Assembly: GCF_024451105.1 (NCBI RefSeq)
Contig: NZ_JANGEY010000003.1
Coordinates: 248,001-312,000, forward strand
Source of the DNA: Stutzerimonas stutzeri
GTDB lineage: Bacteria; Pseudomonadota; Gammaproteobacteria; Pseudomonadales; Pseudomonadaceae
Length of the DNA: 64,000 bases
Reading direction: 5' to 3'
The notes beneath the pieces are model-generated. The model ran no database searches and was not told the origin of the DNA. It saw only the letters and a list, made by a program, of their open reading frames with translations. Positions 10,126-19,677 of this stretch are shown piece by piece (the first letter of the stretch is position 1; each line of letters starts with the position of its first letter). A program made the translations under genes and the position numbers.

Positions 10126-11594
10126 CAGCCCCCGTCTCCAAACCCGTAGGGGCGAATTCGCTCGCCCGCCTGCTCTGCGTGGCAACGTGCAGGGCGCATA
10201 AATTCGCCCCTGCACTCGCCTTGACCCTGGCCCTGGCCGGCTGCGCCATCGGCCCCGACTACCAGCGTCCCGAGCTGAATACACCGGCGGCGTTCAAGCA
10301 GGCCGAGGGCTGGAAGGCCGCCGAGCCGGCCGATGCCCTCGAGCGCGGTGCCTGGTGGCAGCTGTACGGCGACGCCACCCTCGACGAACTGCAACGGCGC
10401 CTGGAGGTATCCAACCAGAATCTCGCCCAGGCGCTGGCCCAGTACCGCGAGGCGCAGGCGCTGGTCCGCGGCACCCGCGCGGCGTTCTTCCCGACGCTTT
10501 CCGGGGATGCCGGCAAGACCCGCTCGGGCAGCGCCGAGGGGGTCGCCAGCAGCTACGAGCTGGGCCTCGGGGTCAACTGGGAGCCGGACCTGTGGGGCCG
10601 GCTGCGGCGCCAGCTGGAGGCCGAGCGGGCCAGCCTGGCGGCCAGCGCCGCCGAGCTGGCTGCGGTGCGCCTGAGCCTGCAATCGGCGCTGGCGCAGAAC
10701 TACCTGCAGCTGCGCGTGCTCGACGAGCAGCAGCGTCTGCTCGACGCCACGGTGGCGGCCTACGCGCGTTCGCTCAGGCTCACCGAGAACCAGTACCGGG
10801 CCGGCCTGGTGCCCAAGTCCGACGTCACCCAGGCGCTCACCCAGCTCAGGAGCACCGAGGCCCAGGCCATCGACCTCCGCTACCGGCGCGCCCAGCTCGA
10901 GCACGCCATCGCGGTGCTGCTCGGCGTCCCCCCGGCCGAGTTCGCCCTGGCGCCGGTCGACGGCGTGCCGGCGCTGCCCGAGATCCCGCTCAGCCTGCCT
11001 TCCGCGCTGCTCGAGCGTCGCCCGGACGTGGCCGGCGCCGAACGTGCAGTGATCGCGGCCAACGCCGAGATCGGCGTAGCCAGCACGGCGTACTTCCCCA
11101 GCCTGAGCCTGAGCGCCGCCGGCGGCTATCGCAGCGGCGCGCTCGACGACTGGATCGGCCTGCCCAACCGCTTCTGGTCGATCGGCCCGCAGTTCGCGAT
11201 GCGCCTGTTCGACGGCGGGCTGATCCGTGCGCAGGTCGAGCAGGCCGAGGCGCGCTACGACCGGACCGTGGCCGCCTACCGGCAGACCGTGCTGGACAGC
11301 TTCCGCGAGGTCGAGGACTACCTGGTGCAGCTGCGCGTGCAGGAGGAGGAGAGTGTGGTGCAGCAACAGGCCCTGGAGGCCGCCCGCGAGTCGCTGCGGC
11401 TGGTGGAGAACCAGTATCGCGCCGGTACCGTCGACTACAACAGCGTGGTTGGCGTGCAGACCGCCGCGCTGTCCAACGAGCGCACCCAGCTCGACCTGCT
11501 CGGCAGCCGGCTGACCGCCAGCGTGCAGCTGATCGCCGCCCTCGGTGGCGGCTGGCAGGGCGTCGAGGCGGAGCAGGACGCCCGCCGCGACTGA
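10122..11594 (+). CDS. opmB: Outer-membrane efflux lipoprotein (OpmB/OprM family) with a repeat-derived signal peptide
   Basis: A 490-residue outer-membrane factor that should form the exit duct for the MuxABC pump. The lipobox LALAGC puts the lipidated cysteine at residue 41, followed by the family hallmark IGPDYQRPEL. Two OEP repeats follow, with ENQYRAGLVPKSDV and its later copy ENQYRAGTVDYNSV. The start is the ATG of an ATGA overlap with muxC. The signal region is odd: residues 9-31 are encoded by a dispersed palindromic repeat (10146-10214), lengthening the n-region well beyond the usual 20 or so residues before the lipobox. A GTG at codon 20, inside the repeat, could be an alternative start. 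Confidence 0.9.
   Translation: MTAPVSKPVGANSLARLLCVATCRAHKFAPALALTLALAGCAIGPDYQRPELNTPAAFKQAEGWKAAEPADALERGAWWQLYGDATLDELQRRLEVSNQNLAQALAQYREAQALVRGTRAAFFPTLSGDAGKTRSGSAEGVASSYELGLGVNWEPDLWGRLRRQLEAERASLAASAAELAAVRLSLQSALAQNYLQLRVLDEQQRLLDATVAAYARSLRLTENQYRAGLVPKSDVTQALTQLRSTEAQAIDLRYRRAQLEHAIAVLLGVPPAEFALAPVDGVPALPEIPLSLPSALLERRPDVAGAERAVIAANAEIGVASTAYFPSLSLSAAGGYRSGALDDWIGLPNRFWSIGPQFAMRLFDGGLIRAQVEQAEARYDRTVAAYRQTVLDSFREVEDYLVQLRVQEEESVVQQQALEAARESLRLVENQYRAGTVDYNSVVGVQTAALSNERTQLDLLGSRLTASVQLIAALGGGWQGVEAEQDARRD
10146..10214. repeat. Dispersed palindromic element (GTAGGGGCGAATT family), copy 1, inside opmB
   Basis: The left end reads GTAGGGGCGAATTCGCTCGC and the right end AATTCGCCCCTGCAC, forming an imperfect inverted repeat around a central loop. 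Copies 2 and 3 at 58011 and 59778 share the same outer arms. This copy has diverged from them (CGCTCGCC instead of CATTCGCC, CTGCAC instead of CTAC) and keeps the opmB frame open, so it was probably inserted long ago and retained as coding sequence. Confidence 0.85.
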
Positions 11595-11618
11595 GCGAGG
11601 CCTGCAGGCCCGGCCGCT

Positions 11619-11639
11619 CCCGGGCGGCACTCGCCCGGG
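11619..11639 (+). terminator. Hairpin after the efflux operon
   Basis: CCCGGGCG and CGCCCGGG are perfect 8-base arms separated by GCACT, 25 bases after the opmB stop. The following sequence has only a short T-containing stretch (TTCTG), so this is a moderate intrinsic terminator candidate. Confidence 0.5.
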
Positions 11640-11716
11640 TTCTGCGCTAGTTTTCAGAGACAGTCGGCGGTGCGGGGCACCGCCGCTCCGTCGATGGCTT
11701 GCAGTGGCGAGCGACC

Positions 11717-14170
11717 ATGAAAGAGAAAGAGCTGCGCCTGGCCCTGGTGTTCTTCGGCGGCGTCTCCCTCGCCGTCTACCAGCACGGCATCAACCGCGAA
11801 ATCCTCAACCTGGTGCGCGCCTCGAAGATCTACCACGCCGGCCGCGCCGGGGAGGACGAGATCGGCGGCGGCAGCTTCCACGAGCACTACCCCGACGAGC
11901 CGGAGCGCTCCACCGGCGACATCTACGTCGAGTTCCTGCAGCTGCTGGGCAGAGACGTCGCCCTGCGGGTGATCGTCGACGTGGTCGCCGGCTCCTCGGC
12001 CGGCGGCATCAACGGCATCACCCTGTCCGCCGCGCTGGCCCACGACCGCTCGCTGATGCCGATCACCCGGATGTGGCTGGAGCAGGCCGACATGCTCAAC
12101 CTGCTGGCGCCGGAGGCCAAGGCGCGGATGTGGAGCAAGTGGTACTTCTCGCCGCTGATGCGCCCGCTGCTGGCGCGTCTGGGCCGCGAGGGGCTGTTGC
12201 CGGGCCAGGCCCAGGCCGACGCCGAGATGGCCAAGCGCATCTCGGTGTTCCTGCGCTCGCGCTGGTTCAAGCCGCCGCTCGACGGCCGGCGTCTGAGCAC
12301 CCTGATGCTCGACGGGCTGGCCGCGATGCAGGCGGCCGGCTCGGCTTCCGAGTCGCTGCTGCCCAAGGGGGAGCGGCTCGACCTGCTGGTCACGGTGACC
12401 GACTTCCGCGGTCTGGATCGGCCGATCTTCATCCACGATCCGCCGGTGGCCTACGAGCGCGAGCATCGCCACCTGCTGCGCTTCGGTCTCGAGCATCGCA
12501 AGACCGGCCACCTGCAGAGCGACTTCGATGCCGACAGCTTCCCCTCGCTGGCCTTCGCCGGACGCGCCTCGGCGTCCTATCCGGGGGCCTTCCCGCCCGC
12601 TCAGCTGCGCGAGCTCGACGATCTGCTTGCCGAGCGGCACATGCCCTGGCCGGCCCGCTCGCGCTTCGTCGAGGGCAACTTCCGCAACTACCGCGAGCGC
12701 GGCGAGAACCCCGAGGAGGCGGTGCTGGTCGACGGCAGCGTGCTGGACAACAAGCCGATCATGGCCTGCGTGGAGGCGATCCATACCCATGGCGCGCTGC
12801 GCGAGGTGGATCGTCGGCTGGTCTACATCGACCCCCATCCCAAGGGCACCCGGCGGCAGCTCGGCAGCGGGGTGCCGGGCTTCTTCGCCACCCTGCGCGG
12901 CGCGCTCAGCGATCTGCCGCGCCAGGACCCGGTGTACAACGAACTGACGGTGGTCAGCCGCTACAACGTGCAGGCCCGGCGGCTCAAGGCGGCCATCCTG
13001 CACGCCCGGCCGCAGATCGCCCGGCTGATCGAGGCGGAGACCGCAGGCAAGCTCAGCGCCGGCTTCACCGTCGACGATCTGCGCCACTGGCGGCTGTTCT
13101 CGATCACCCTGCTGTCCGGCACGGCCATCGTCTACGACGCCTGGATGCGCGCGCTGATCTTCGAGGCGCTGGACTTCGTGGTACGCATCGTCGCCGCCGC
13201 CTGCCGGTTCACCGCCGATTCGCCCGAGGCGCGCCGCGTCCAGCAGGCGATCGAGACCTGGGCGCGGCGGCAGGGGATCGTCGCCGAGACGTACAAGATG
13301 CCGGAGCACCTGTACAGCAACGCCGACCTGCCGCTGTTCGCGCGGATGATCCTCGACTTCGGGCTGATCTACAAAAAGCGCCGGCTGAATTTCGTCCTGC
13401 ACGAGATCAACGAACGCTATCCTGACCTGTCCGGCGAAGGCGGCGTCGAATCCGAGGACCTCGACCTGCTGAAGATCAAGATCCACAAGTGCGTCGGCGA
13501 CCTGGCGGTGTACGACGACCTCGACTTTCTCAGCCGCTACGCGGTCAATCAGTGCCGCGAGCTGTTCGCGGACGAGGAGGGCCTCGCCGCGGAGCGGCTG
13601 GAGAACGATGCCGAGGCGCTCGCCGAGGTTTCCCGACTGGTCGAGCGGCTGGCCCAGGAGTGCGACATGGCGCGCACGGTCGACAACGTCGACGCGGTGC
13701 TCGCCTCGCCGCTGGTGCAGAATCTCCCCAGGGAGAGTCGCATCGCGATCCTCACCGCCTACCTCGGCTACTTCTTCTGGGACATCATCCTGCGGCCGAC
13801 CGCCAGCGCCCTGTCGCTGGAGGCCGGCCCCATCGAGGAGATCCTGGTGGACCGCATCAGCCCCGAGGACGCCGACAGCCTGACCTTCGACGACGGCAAG
13901 CCGGTATTGCTCGGCAGCTCCTTCGCCGGCTTCGGCGGCTTTCTCGGTCGCGCGGTGCGCGAGAACGACTACCTGTGGGGGCGCCTGCATGCGGTGGATC
14001 GACTGTTCGACATCCTGCTCGGCACGGTGCCGGCCAACCTGCGCGAGGGGCTGGCGGTCGAGGCGCTGAAGAAGCGCGCCTTCGCGCGGGTGCTCGACGA
14101 GGAGCGGCAGCGCCTGACGCTGGTCGGCGACCTGATCGCCCGGCTCGACGAGGCGGTCGGCCGCCTCTAG
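11717..14170 (+). CDS. Patatin-like phospholipase with a large C-terminal extension
   Basis: An 817-residue cytoplasm-predicted protein of the patatin-related family. The oxyanion loop FGGVSLAVYQHG lies at residues 13-24, the nucleophile elbow GSSAG gives Ser94, and VDGS contributes the dyad Asp339. About 450 residues follow the patatin core, matching the long form that carries a DUF3376-like region. The ATG at 11717 directly precedes MKEKELRLALVFFGG. There is no signal peptide. Known for the family: a Ser-Asp dyad that cleaves acyl chains from lipids. The substrate here is unknown. It precedes tamA by 77 bases on the same strand, which suggests but does not prove an envelope-lipid role. Confidence 0.85.
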   Translation: MKEKELRLALVFFGGVSLAVYQHGINREILNLVRASKIYHAGRAGEDEIGGGSFHEHYPDEPERSTGDIYVEFLQLLGRDVALRVIVDVVAGSSAGGINGITLSAALAHDRSLMPITRMWLEQADMLNLLAPEAKARMWSKWYFSPLMRPLLARLGREGLLPGQAQADAEMAKRISVFLRSRWFKPPLDGRRLSTLMLDGLAAMQAAGSASESLLPKGERLDLLVTVTDFRGLDRPIFIHDPPVAYEREHRHLLRFGLEHRKTGHLQSDFDADSFPSLAFAGRASASYPGAFPPAQLRELDDLLAERHMPWPARSRFVEGNFRNYRERGENPEEAVLVDGSVLDNKPIMACVEAIHTHGALREVDRRLVYIDPHPKGTRRQLGSGVPGFFATLRGALSDLPRQDPVYNELTVVSRYNVQARRLKAAILHARPQIARLIEAETAGKLSAGFTVDDLRHWRLFSITLLSGTAIVYDAWMRALIFEALDFVVRIVAAACRFTADSPEARRVQQAIETWARRQGIVAETYKMPEHLYSNADLPLFARMILDFGLIYKKRRLNFVLHEINERYPDLSGEGGVESEDLDLLKIKIHKCVGDLAVYDDLDFLSRYAVNQCRELFADEEGLAAERLENDAEALAEVSRLVERLAQECDMARTVDNVDAVLASPLVQNLPRESRIAILTAYLGYFFWDIILRPTASALSLEAGPIEEILVDRISPEDADSLTFDDGKPVLLGSSFAGFGGFLGRAVRENDYLWGRLHAVDRLFDILLGTVPANLREGLAVEALKKRAFARVLDEERQRLTLVGDLIARLDEAVGRL

Positions 14171-14247
14171 CGCCGCGGCCGCTGGGCCACCTGCACGGCG
14201 GCAAATCGACGACAGGAATAGCCGACGGGCGTGCTAGGATCGAGCCC

Positions 14248-15981
14248 ATGACGAAACGCACCCTCTCTCCATGGATCGGCCCGCTGCTGGCCTTCGTTCT
14301 GGCCGACACGGCCGCCGCGGCCGCGCTCGAGGTCAGGCTGTCGCCGGCGCGCAAGGCCCTGCGCGAGAACATCGAGGCGCACGTCGGCGAGCTGGGCGAG
14401 CGCGACGCCCGCCAGCTGCGCCGTTTCGCCCGGCACGCGGAGCGCGAGGCGGCCAGGGCGCTGCAGGCGCTCGGCTACTACCGGCCGAGCATCGCCAGCG
14501 AGGTGCTCGAGGACGGCGACGAGCCGGTGCTGCGCCTGACCATCGCGCAGGGCGAGCCGGTGCGCCTGCGCCTGGTGGAGATCCGCGTGGAAGGCGAGGC
14601 CGCGCAGCTCGCCCGTTTCCGCGTGCCGCGCAGCGACAAGCTGGTGGCCGGCGCGGTGCTCGATCACGGCGCCTACGAGGACGCCAAGCGACTGATCCGC
14701 AACCGGGCGCTGCGCTTCGGTTTCTTCGATGGGGCGTTCGTCGAGCAGAGCCTCACGGTCGACCCCGAGGCCGGTCTGGCCGACATCCGCCTGGTGTATG
14801 CCAGCGGGCCGCGCTACGCCTTGGGGGCGGTGCAGTTCGAGGGCGAAACGCCCCTGGCCGACGACCTGCTGGCGCGCATGGTGCCCTTCCGGCCCGGGAC
14901 GCCCTACGATTCCGATCTGATCGGCGAGCTGAACCGCGCCCTGGTGTCGAGCAACTACTTCGAGGACGTGCGGGTCGACGCCGCTCCCGAGAACGCCAGC
15001 GCGCAGCGGGCGATCCCGGTGCAGGTGCGCCTGCAGGCCCGCAAGCCGCGCACGCTGGCCGCCGGCGTCGGCTATTCGACCGACGTGGGACCGCGGCTGC
15101 GCGGCACCTGGACGCGCCACTGGCGCGGCGAGCAGGGCCACCGGCTGGGTGCCGACTTCGAGTTCTCCGCGCCGCGGCAGAACCTCGGCACCTGGTACGA
15201 GATCCCCCTCGACCCGCCGCTGACCGACAGCCTGCGCTTCACCACCGGCTACCAGCGCGAGGATCTGGTCGACACCGAGAGCGAGCGTCTGACCCTCGGC
15301 GTGCAGTGGCAGCACCTGCCGGAGCGCGACTGGCAGCGCATCCTCTCGCTGCGCTGGGAGCAGGAGCGGTTCCGGGTCGGCGAGGACGAGGGGCGCAGCA
15401 GCCTGCTGCTGCCGGGGATCGGCTTCGCCCGCACGGTCAGCGACCACAAGGTCGACCCCAGTCGCGGCTGGCGCCTGCAGGCCGACCTGACCGGCGCCCA
15501 GCGCAGCCTGCTGTCGGACGTCGATCTGCTGCACGTCAACCTGCAGGCCAGGGGCCTGACCACCCTGGAGGGCGGCCACCGCCTGCTCGGCCGCGTCCAG
15601 CTGGGCGGCATCGCCAGCAACGACTTCTCCGCCGTGCCGCCGTCGCTGCGTTTCTTCGCCGGCGGCGACCAGAGCGTGCGCGGCTACGACTACCAGACCC
15701 TGTCGCCGCGCGACGGCTCCGGCAAGCGGGTCGGTGGCCGCTACCTGGCGGTCGCCAGTGCCGAGTACCAGTATCCCATCGCCGAACGCTGGCGGCTGGC
15801 GACCTTCGTCGACCACGGCAACGCCATCGACGGACTGAGCGATCCGCTCAAGACCGGCGTCGGCATCGGCGTGCGCTGGGTCTCGCCGGTCGGTCCGCTG
15901 CGCCTCGATCTCGCCCGAGCCCTCGACCGCGACGAGGGCTCGGGCTTTCGCATCCACTTCTCCATGGGACCGGAGCTGTGA
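14248..15981 (+). CDS. tamA: Translocation and assembly module subunit TamA
   Basis: A 577-residue outer-membrane protein of the BamA/Omp85 superfamily, the same length as E. coli TamA. A signal peptide covers about residues 1-25 and ends in an Ala-rich stretch (ADTAAAAALEV). Three POTRA-like repeats follow, one containing ALQALGYYRPSI and another FRPGTPYDSDLI. The rest is the beta-barrel, with the lid-loop type motif GGDQSVRGYDYQTLSP at about residue 470 and a terminal GSGFRIHFSMGPEL strand. The GTG start of tamB overlaps the stop as GTGA. Known role: with TamB it helps assemble outer-membrane proteins and may transport phospholipid. Confidence 0.93.
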   Translation: MTKRTLSPWIGPLLAFVLADTAAAAALEVRLSPARKALRENIEAHVGELGERDARQLRRFARHAEREAARALQALGYYRPSIASEVLEDGDEPVLRLTIAQGEPVRLRLVEIRVEGEAAQLARFRVPRSDKLVAGAVLDHGAYEDAKRLIRNRALRFGFFDGAFVEQSLTVDPEAGLADIRLVYASGPRYALGAVQFEGETPLADDLLARMVPFRPGTPYDSDLIGELNRALVSSNYFEDVRVDAAPENASAQRAIPVQVRLQARKPRTLAAGVGYSTDVGPRLRGTWTRHWRGEQGHRLGADFEFSAPRQNLGTWYEIPLDPPLTDSLRFTTGYQREDLVDTESERLTLGVQWQHLPERDWQRILSLRWEQERFRVGEDEGRSSLLLPGIGFARTVSDHKVDPSRGWRLQADLTGAQRSLLSDVDLLHVNLQARGLTTLEGGHRLLGRVQLGGIASNDFSAVPPSLRFFAGGDQSVRGYDYQTLSPRDGSGKRVGGRYLAVASAEYQYPIAERWRLATFVDHGNAIDGLSDPLKTGVGIGVRWVSPVGPLRLDLARALDRDEGSGFRIHFSMGPEL

Positions 15982-18900
15982 GGACATTCCTGCGCCGGCT
16001 CGGCCTTGCCGGGCTGCTCCTGCTGCTGGCGCTGGCCGGCCTGATCGCCCTGCCGGCCAGCGAGCCTGGCAGCCGCTGGTTGCTCGGCCGGGTACCGGGG
16101 CTGACGGTCGAGGCGTTCGAGGGACGCCTGCTCGGCGACTGGCGGGCCGCGGCGCTGCGCTGGCAGTCCGGCGCCACCCGCCTGGCACTCGAGCAGCCGC
16201 GCATGGCCCTGCGCCCGGCTTGCCTGGTCGAGGCCCTGCTGTGCCTCGACGAACTGGGCGCCGTGCGTCTGCAGCTGGAGCTGCCGCCGTCCGGCGAGGA
16301 GCCGTCCGGCGAGCCGCTGAGCCTGCCGGATCTGCGCCTGCCGCTGGGCATCGAGATCGGCCGCCTGCAGCTCGGCAGCCTGGAGGTCAACGGCGTCCAG
16401 CAGCTCAGCGAGCTGGCCCTGGCGGCCCGCCTGGATCGCCAAGGCCTGCAGCTCTCGAGCCTCGATCTGCAGCGCCAGCCGCTGCGCCTGACCCTCAGCA
16501 GCCTCGCGCTGCAGCCCCATGGCGACTGGCCGCTGCGGGCCCGCGCGCGCCTCGAACTGCCGCCGGTGGACGAGCGCGCCTGGCAGCTCGATCTCGAACT
16601 GGACGGCCGTCTGCTGCAGCGCCTGGAGCTGCAGGCCGTCAGCCGGGGCTACCTGGACGGCGAGCTGTCCGGCTGGCTGCAGCCGCTGGGCGAGGGCCTG
16701 CCGCTCGCGCTGCAGCTGGTCGCCCGTGACTTCCGGGCGCTCGCGCAACTGCCGCCGACGCTGCGCTTCGCGAGCCTCGACCTGCAGGCCAGCGGCACCC
16801 TGAGCGATGGCTACGCGCTGACCGGCAGCGCCACCCTGGCCGGCGCGCAGACGGCGGTAGCCGTGAGCCTGGACGGACGCGTGGATGCCGACGGGGCGCA
16901 CATCGCACGGCTGCGCCTGGAGGACGGCGGCGGCGAGCATCTGCAGCTTGCCGGCAACCTCGACTGGCGCGCGGCGTTCGCCGCCGAGCTGGCGCTGGAT
17001 GCCAGCGCCTTCGACTGGCAGCAGTTGTACCCGCAGGAGGGCGTCGAGATGCGTCTCGAGCGGTTGCAGGCGGCGCTGGGCTACGGCGCCGACGGCTACC
17101 GGGGCGACTTCGACCTCCGCCTGCAGAGTCCGGCCGGCCCGCTGCGTCTGCGCAGTCCGCTGCTGGGCGACGCCGCCGGCCTGCAGTTGCCCGCGCTGCG
17201 CCTGGACGCCGGCAGGGGCCGGGCCGAGGGCGAGCTGGCCGTCGGCTTCGGCGAGGCGCCGAACTGGCGGACCCGCCTGCAACTGCGCGACCTCGATCCG
17301 GCCTACTGGCTCGCGCAACTGCCCGGGCGCATCGGCGGGAGCCTGGCCAGCAGCGGCGAGCTGCAGGACGGTCGTCTGAAGCTCGAGGCCGACTGGGCGC
17401 TGGACGGCCGTCTGCGCGAGCAGCCGCTGCTGCTCAAGGGCCGTCTGCAGGGCGACGGCCCGCGCTGGCTGTTGCCCGAGCTCGAGCTGCGCCTGGGCGA
17501 CAACCGCATCGACGGGCGCGGCGCCTGGAGCGAGCGCCTGGATGGCCAGTTCAGGCTGGCGCTGGCGCGCCTCGACCAGCTGTGGCCGGAGCTGGCCGGC
17601 CGGCTCGACGGCGAGCTGGCCCTGGCCGGTAGCGCGGCGGCTCCGCAGGGCAGCCTGACGCTGCGTGGCCAGGCGCTCGGCTTTCAGCAGCAGCGCCTGC
17701 GCGAGCTGAGCCTCGATGCGCGTCTCGACGCCCGCCAGCAGGCCCGCGTGTCGCTCGAGGCCGGCGGCCTGCGCAGCGGCGACAGCGACTTCGGCCAGTT
17801 GGCGCTGCGCGGCAGCGGCAGTCTGCAGCGGCACAGCGTCGAGCTGAACCTCGACGGCGCGCCGCTGCGTCTGGCCCTGGCCGTGGCCGGCGGTCTGAAC
17901 GCGGCGCAGGACTGGCGCGGCGAGCTGCACGGCGGCAGCCTGAGCGCCGCCGGCTTCGACTGGCAGCTGCAGCGGCCGGCCAGCCTCGAACGCACGGCGG
18001 CCGGGCGCATCGTCCTGGGGGCGCACTGCTGGCGCTCGGAGCAGGCCAGCCTGTGCGCCGACGGCCAGCGCCTGCACCCCGAGCCGCAGCTGCGCCTGCG
18101 CCTGCGCGACTTCGAGCTGGCGCGCCTGCGCGGCGCGCTGCCGCGCGGTCTGCGCCTGGAGGGCCGCCTGAGCGGCGACGTGCACCTCGACCTGCCGGCC
18201 GCCGGTCCCAGCGGCGAGATCCGCCTGGACGCCGGCAGCGGCCGGCTGCGCTTGCGCGGCGGCGGCGAGCGGCTGGAGATTCCCTACCAGACCCTGAGTC
18301 TGAGCGGCCGCCTGCGTCCGGAGCGCGTCGACAGTCGGCTGCGCCTGGCCGGACCGACCCTGGGCAGCGTCGAGCTGGACGCCAGCATCGACCCGCGCCC
18401 CCAGGACAAGCCGTTGAGCGGTCGCTTTCGCCTCGACGGCCTCGACGTGGCCCTGGCGCGCCCCTTCGCGCCCCAAGTGGAGCGCATCGAGGGGCGCATC
18501 GACGGCAGCGGCCGACTGTCCGGCAGCCTGCTGGCGCCGGTGGTCGACGGCCGCGTACAGCTGCGCGACGGGCATGTCGGTGGCGGCGAGCTGCCGCTGA
18601 ACTTCGAGCAACTGCAGCTGGGCTTGGACATCGGCGGCCAGCGGGCGCGTATCGACGGCAGTTGGCGCAGCGGCGCGCAGGGGCAGGGCAGCATCGCCGG
18701 CAATCTGAACTGGGAAGCGGCGCCGCAGATGGAGCTGCAGATCCGTGGCAGCCGCCTGCCGGCGGTGGTCGAACCCTACGCCGAGCTGGAGGTCGAGCCC
18801 GATCTGCAGCTGTCCTTCGCGGACAACCGCCTCGCTCTCGGCGGCCGGGTGGCCATCCCGCGCGGCACCATCAGCGTGCGCGAGCTGCCGGCCCAGGCGG

Positions 18901-19646
18901 TGCGGGTTTCCGAGGACACCCGGATCGTCGGCGAGGCGCCGGCCGAGGAGGCCGCGCCGCGGCTGCAGATGGACCTGCGCCTGGCCCTCGGCGAGGATCG
19001 TCTGCAGTTCTCCGGCTTCGGCCTGACCGCCGACCTCAAGGGCAACCTGCGCATTCGCGACAACCTCGACAGCCGCGGCACCCTGCGCCTTGAGAACGGC
19101 CGCTACCGTGCCTACGGCCAGCGCCTGACCCTCAGGCGCGCGCGACTGATCTTCGCCGGTCCCATCGACCAGCCGCTGCTGGACATCGAGGCGATCCGCG
19201 AGGTGGACGACGTCACCGCCGGTCTGCGCATCAGCGGGCGCGCCGATGCGCCGGTCAGCGAGGTGTTCTCGCAGCCGTCGATGAGCCAGGAGCAGGCACT
19301 GTCCTACCTGATCCTCGGCCGGCCGCTGGGCGGCGGCGCCGATGGCAACGTGGTCAGCCAGGCGGCCCTGGCGCTGGGCATGGCCGGCGGTGCGCCGGTG
19401 GCCGGGGCGATCGCCGAGCGCCTGGGGGTGCGCGACTTCCAGCTGGAGAGCGAAGGCTCCGGGCTGACCAGCAGCGTGGTGGCCACCGGCTACCTGTCCG
19501 AGCGGCTCAGCCTGCGCTACGGCGTCGGCGTGTTCGAGCCGGTCAACACCTTCGCGCTGCGCTACGAACTGAGCCGCAAGCTCTACCTGGAGGCGGCCAG
19601 CGGCCTGGCCAGCTCGCTGGACCTGTTCTACAAGCGCGACTATTGA
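15978..19646 (+). CDS. tamB: Translocation and assembly module subunit TamB (AsmA-like)
   Basis: A 1222-residue inner-membrane-anchored periplasm-spanning protein. One transmembrane segment lies at residues 8-24 (LGLAGLLLLLALAGLIAL). A very long, Leu/Arg/Asp-rich beta repeat region follows, and the DUF490/TamB C-terminal domain contains QALSYLILGRPL and ends with ASSLDLFYKRDY, typical of the family. I chose the GTG at 15978 because it overlaps the tamA stop (GTGA), giving translational coupling. The TamB beta-taco is thought to guide hydrophobic substrates between membranes. The strong hairpin at 19648 follows the stop. Confidence 0.92.
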   Translation: MRTFLRRLGLAGLLLLLALAGLIALPASEPGSRWLLGRVPGLTVEAFEGRLLGDWRAAALRWQSGATRLALEQPRMALRPACLVEALLCLDELGAVRLQLELPPSGEEPSGEPLSLPDLRLPLGIEIGRLQLGSLEVNGVQQLSELALAARLDRQGLQLSSLDLQRQPLRLTLSSLALQPHGDWPLRARARLELPPVDERAWQLDLELDGRLLQRLELQAVSRGYLDGELSGWLQPLGEGLPLALQLVARDFRALAQLPPTLRFASLDLQASGTLSDGYALTGSATLAGAQTAVAVSLDGRVDADGAHIARLRLEDGGGEHLQLAGNLDWRAAFAAELALDASAFDWQQLYPQEGVEMRLERLQAALGYGADGYRGDFDLRLQSPAGPLRLRSPLLGDAAGLQLPALRLDAGRGRAEGELAVGFGEAPNWRTRLQLRDLDPAYWLAQLPGRIGGSLASSGELQDGRLKLEADWALDGRLREQPLLLKGRLQGDGPRWLLPELELRLGDNRIDGRGAWSERLDGQFRLALARLDQLWPELAGRLDGELALAGSAAAPQGSLTLRGQALGFQQQRLRELSLDARLDARQQARVSLEAGGLRSGDSDFGQLALRGSGSLQRHSVELNLDGAPLRLALAVAGGLNAAQDWRGELHGGSLSAAGFDWQLQRPASLERTAAGRIVLGAHCWRSEQASLCADGQRLHPEPQLRLRLRDFELARLRGALPRGLRLEGRLSGDVHLDLPAAGPSGEIRLDAGSGRLRLRGGGERLEIPYQTLSLSGRLRPERVDSRLRLAGPTLGSVELDASIDPRPQDKPLSGRFRLDGLDVALARPFAPQVERIEGRIDGSGRLSGSLLAPVVDGRVQLRDGHVGGGELPLNFEQLQLGLDIGGQRARIDGSWRSGAQGQGSIAGNLNWEAAPQMELQIRGSRLPAVVEPYAELEVEPDLQLSFADNRLALGGRVAIPRGTISVRELPAQAVRVSEDTRIVGEAPAEEAAPRLQMDLRLALGEDRLQFSGFGLTADLKGNLRIRDNLDSRGTLRLENGRYRAYGQRLTLRRARLIFAGPIDQPLLDIEAIREVDDVTAGLRISGRADAPVSEVFSQPSMSQEQALSYLILGRPLGGGADGNVVSQAALALGMAGGAPVAGAIAERLGVRDFQLESEGSGLTSSVVATGYLSERLSLRYGVGVFEPVNTFALRYELSRKLYLEAASGLASSLDLFYKRDY

Positions 19647-19647
19647 G

Positions 19648-19677
19648 GCCTGACGGCGCGCTGCGGCGCCGTCAGGC
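19648..19677. terminator. Bidirectional terminator between tamB and the LOV gene
   Basis: Perfect 12-base arms GCCTGACGGCGC and GCGCCGTCAGGC flank a 6-base loop. The hairpin lies between two convergent genes and overlaps the last bases and stop of the minus-strand gene. There is no long T-run on either side. Confidence 0.6.
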
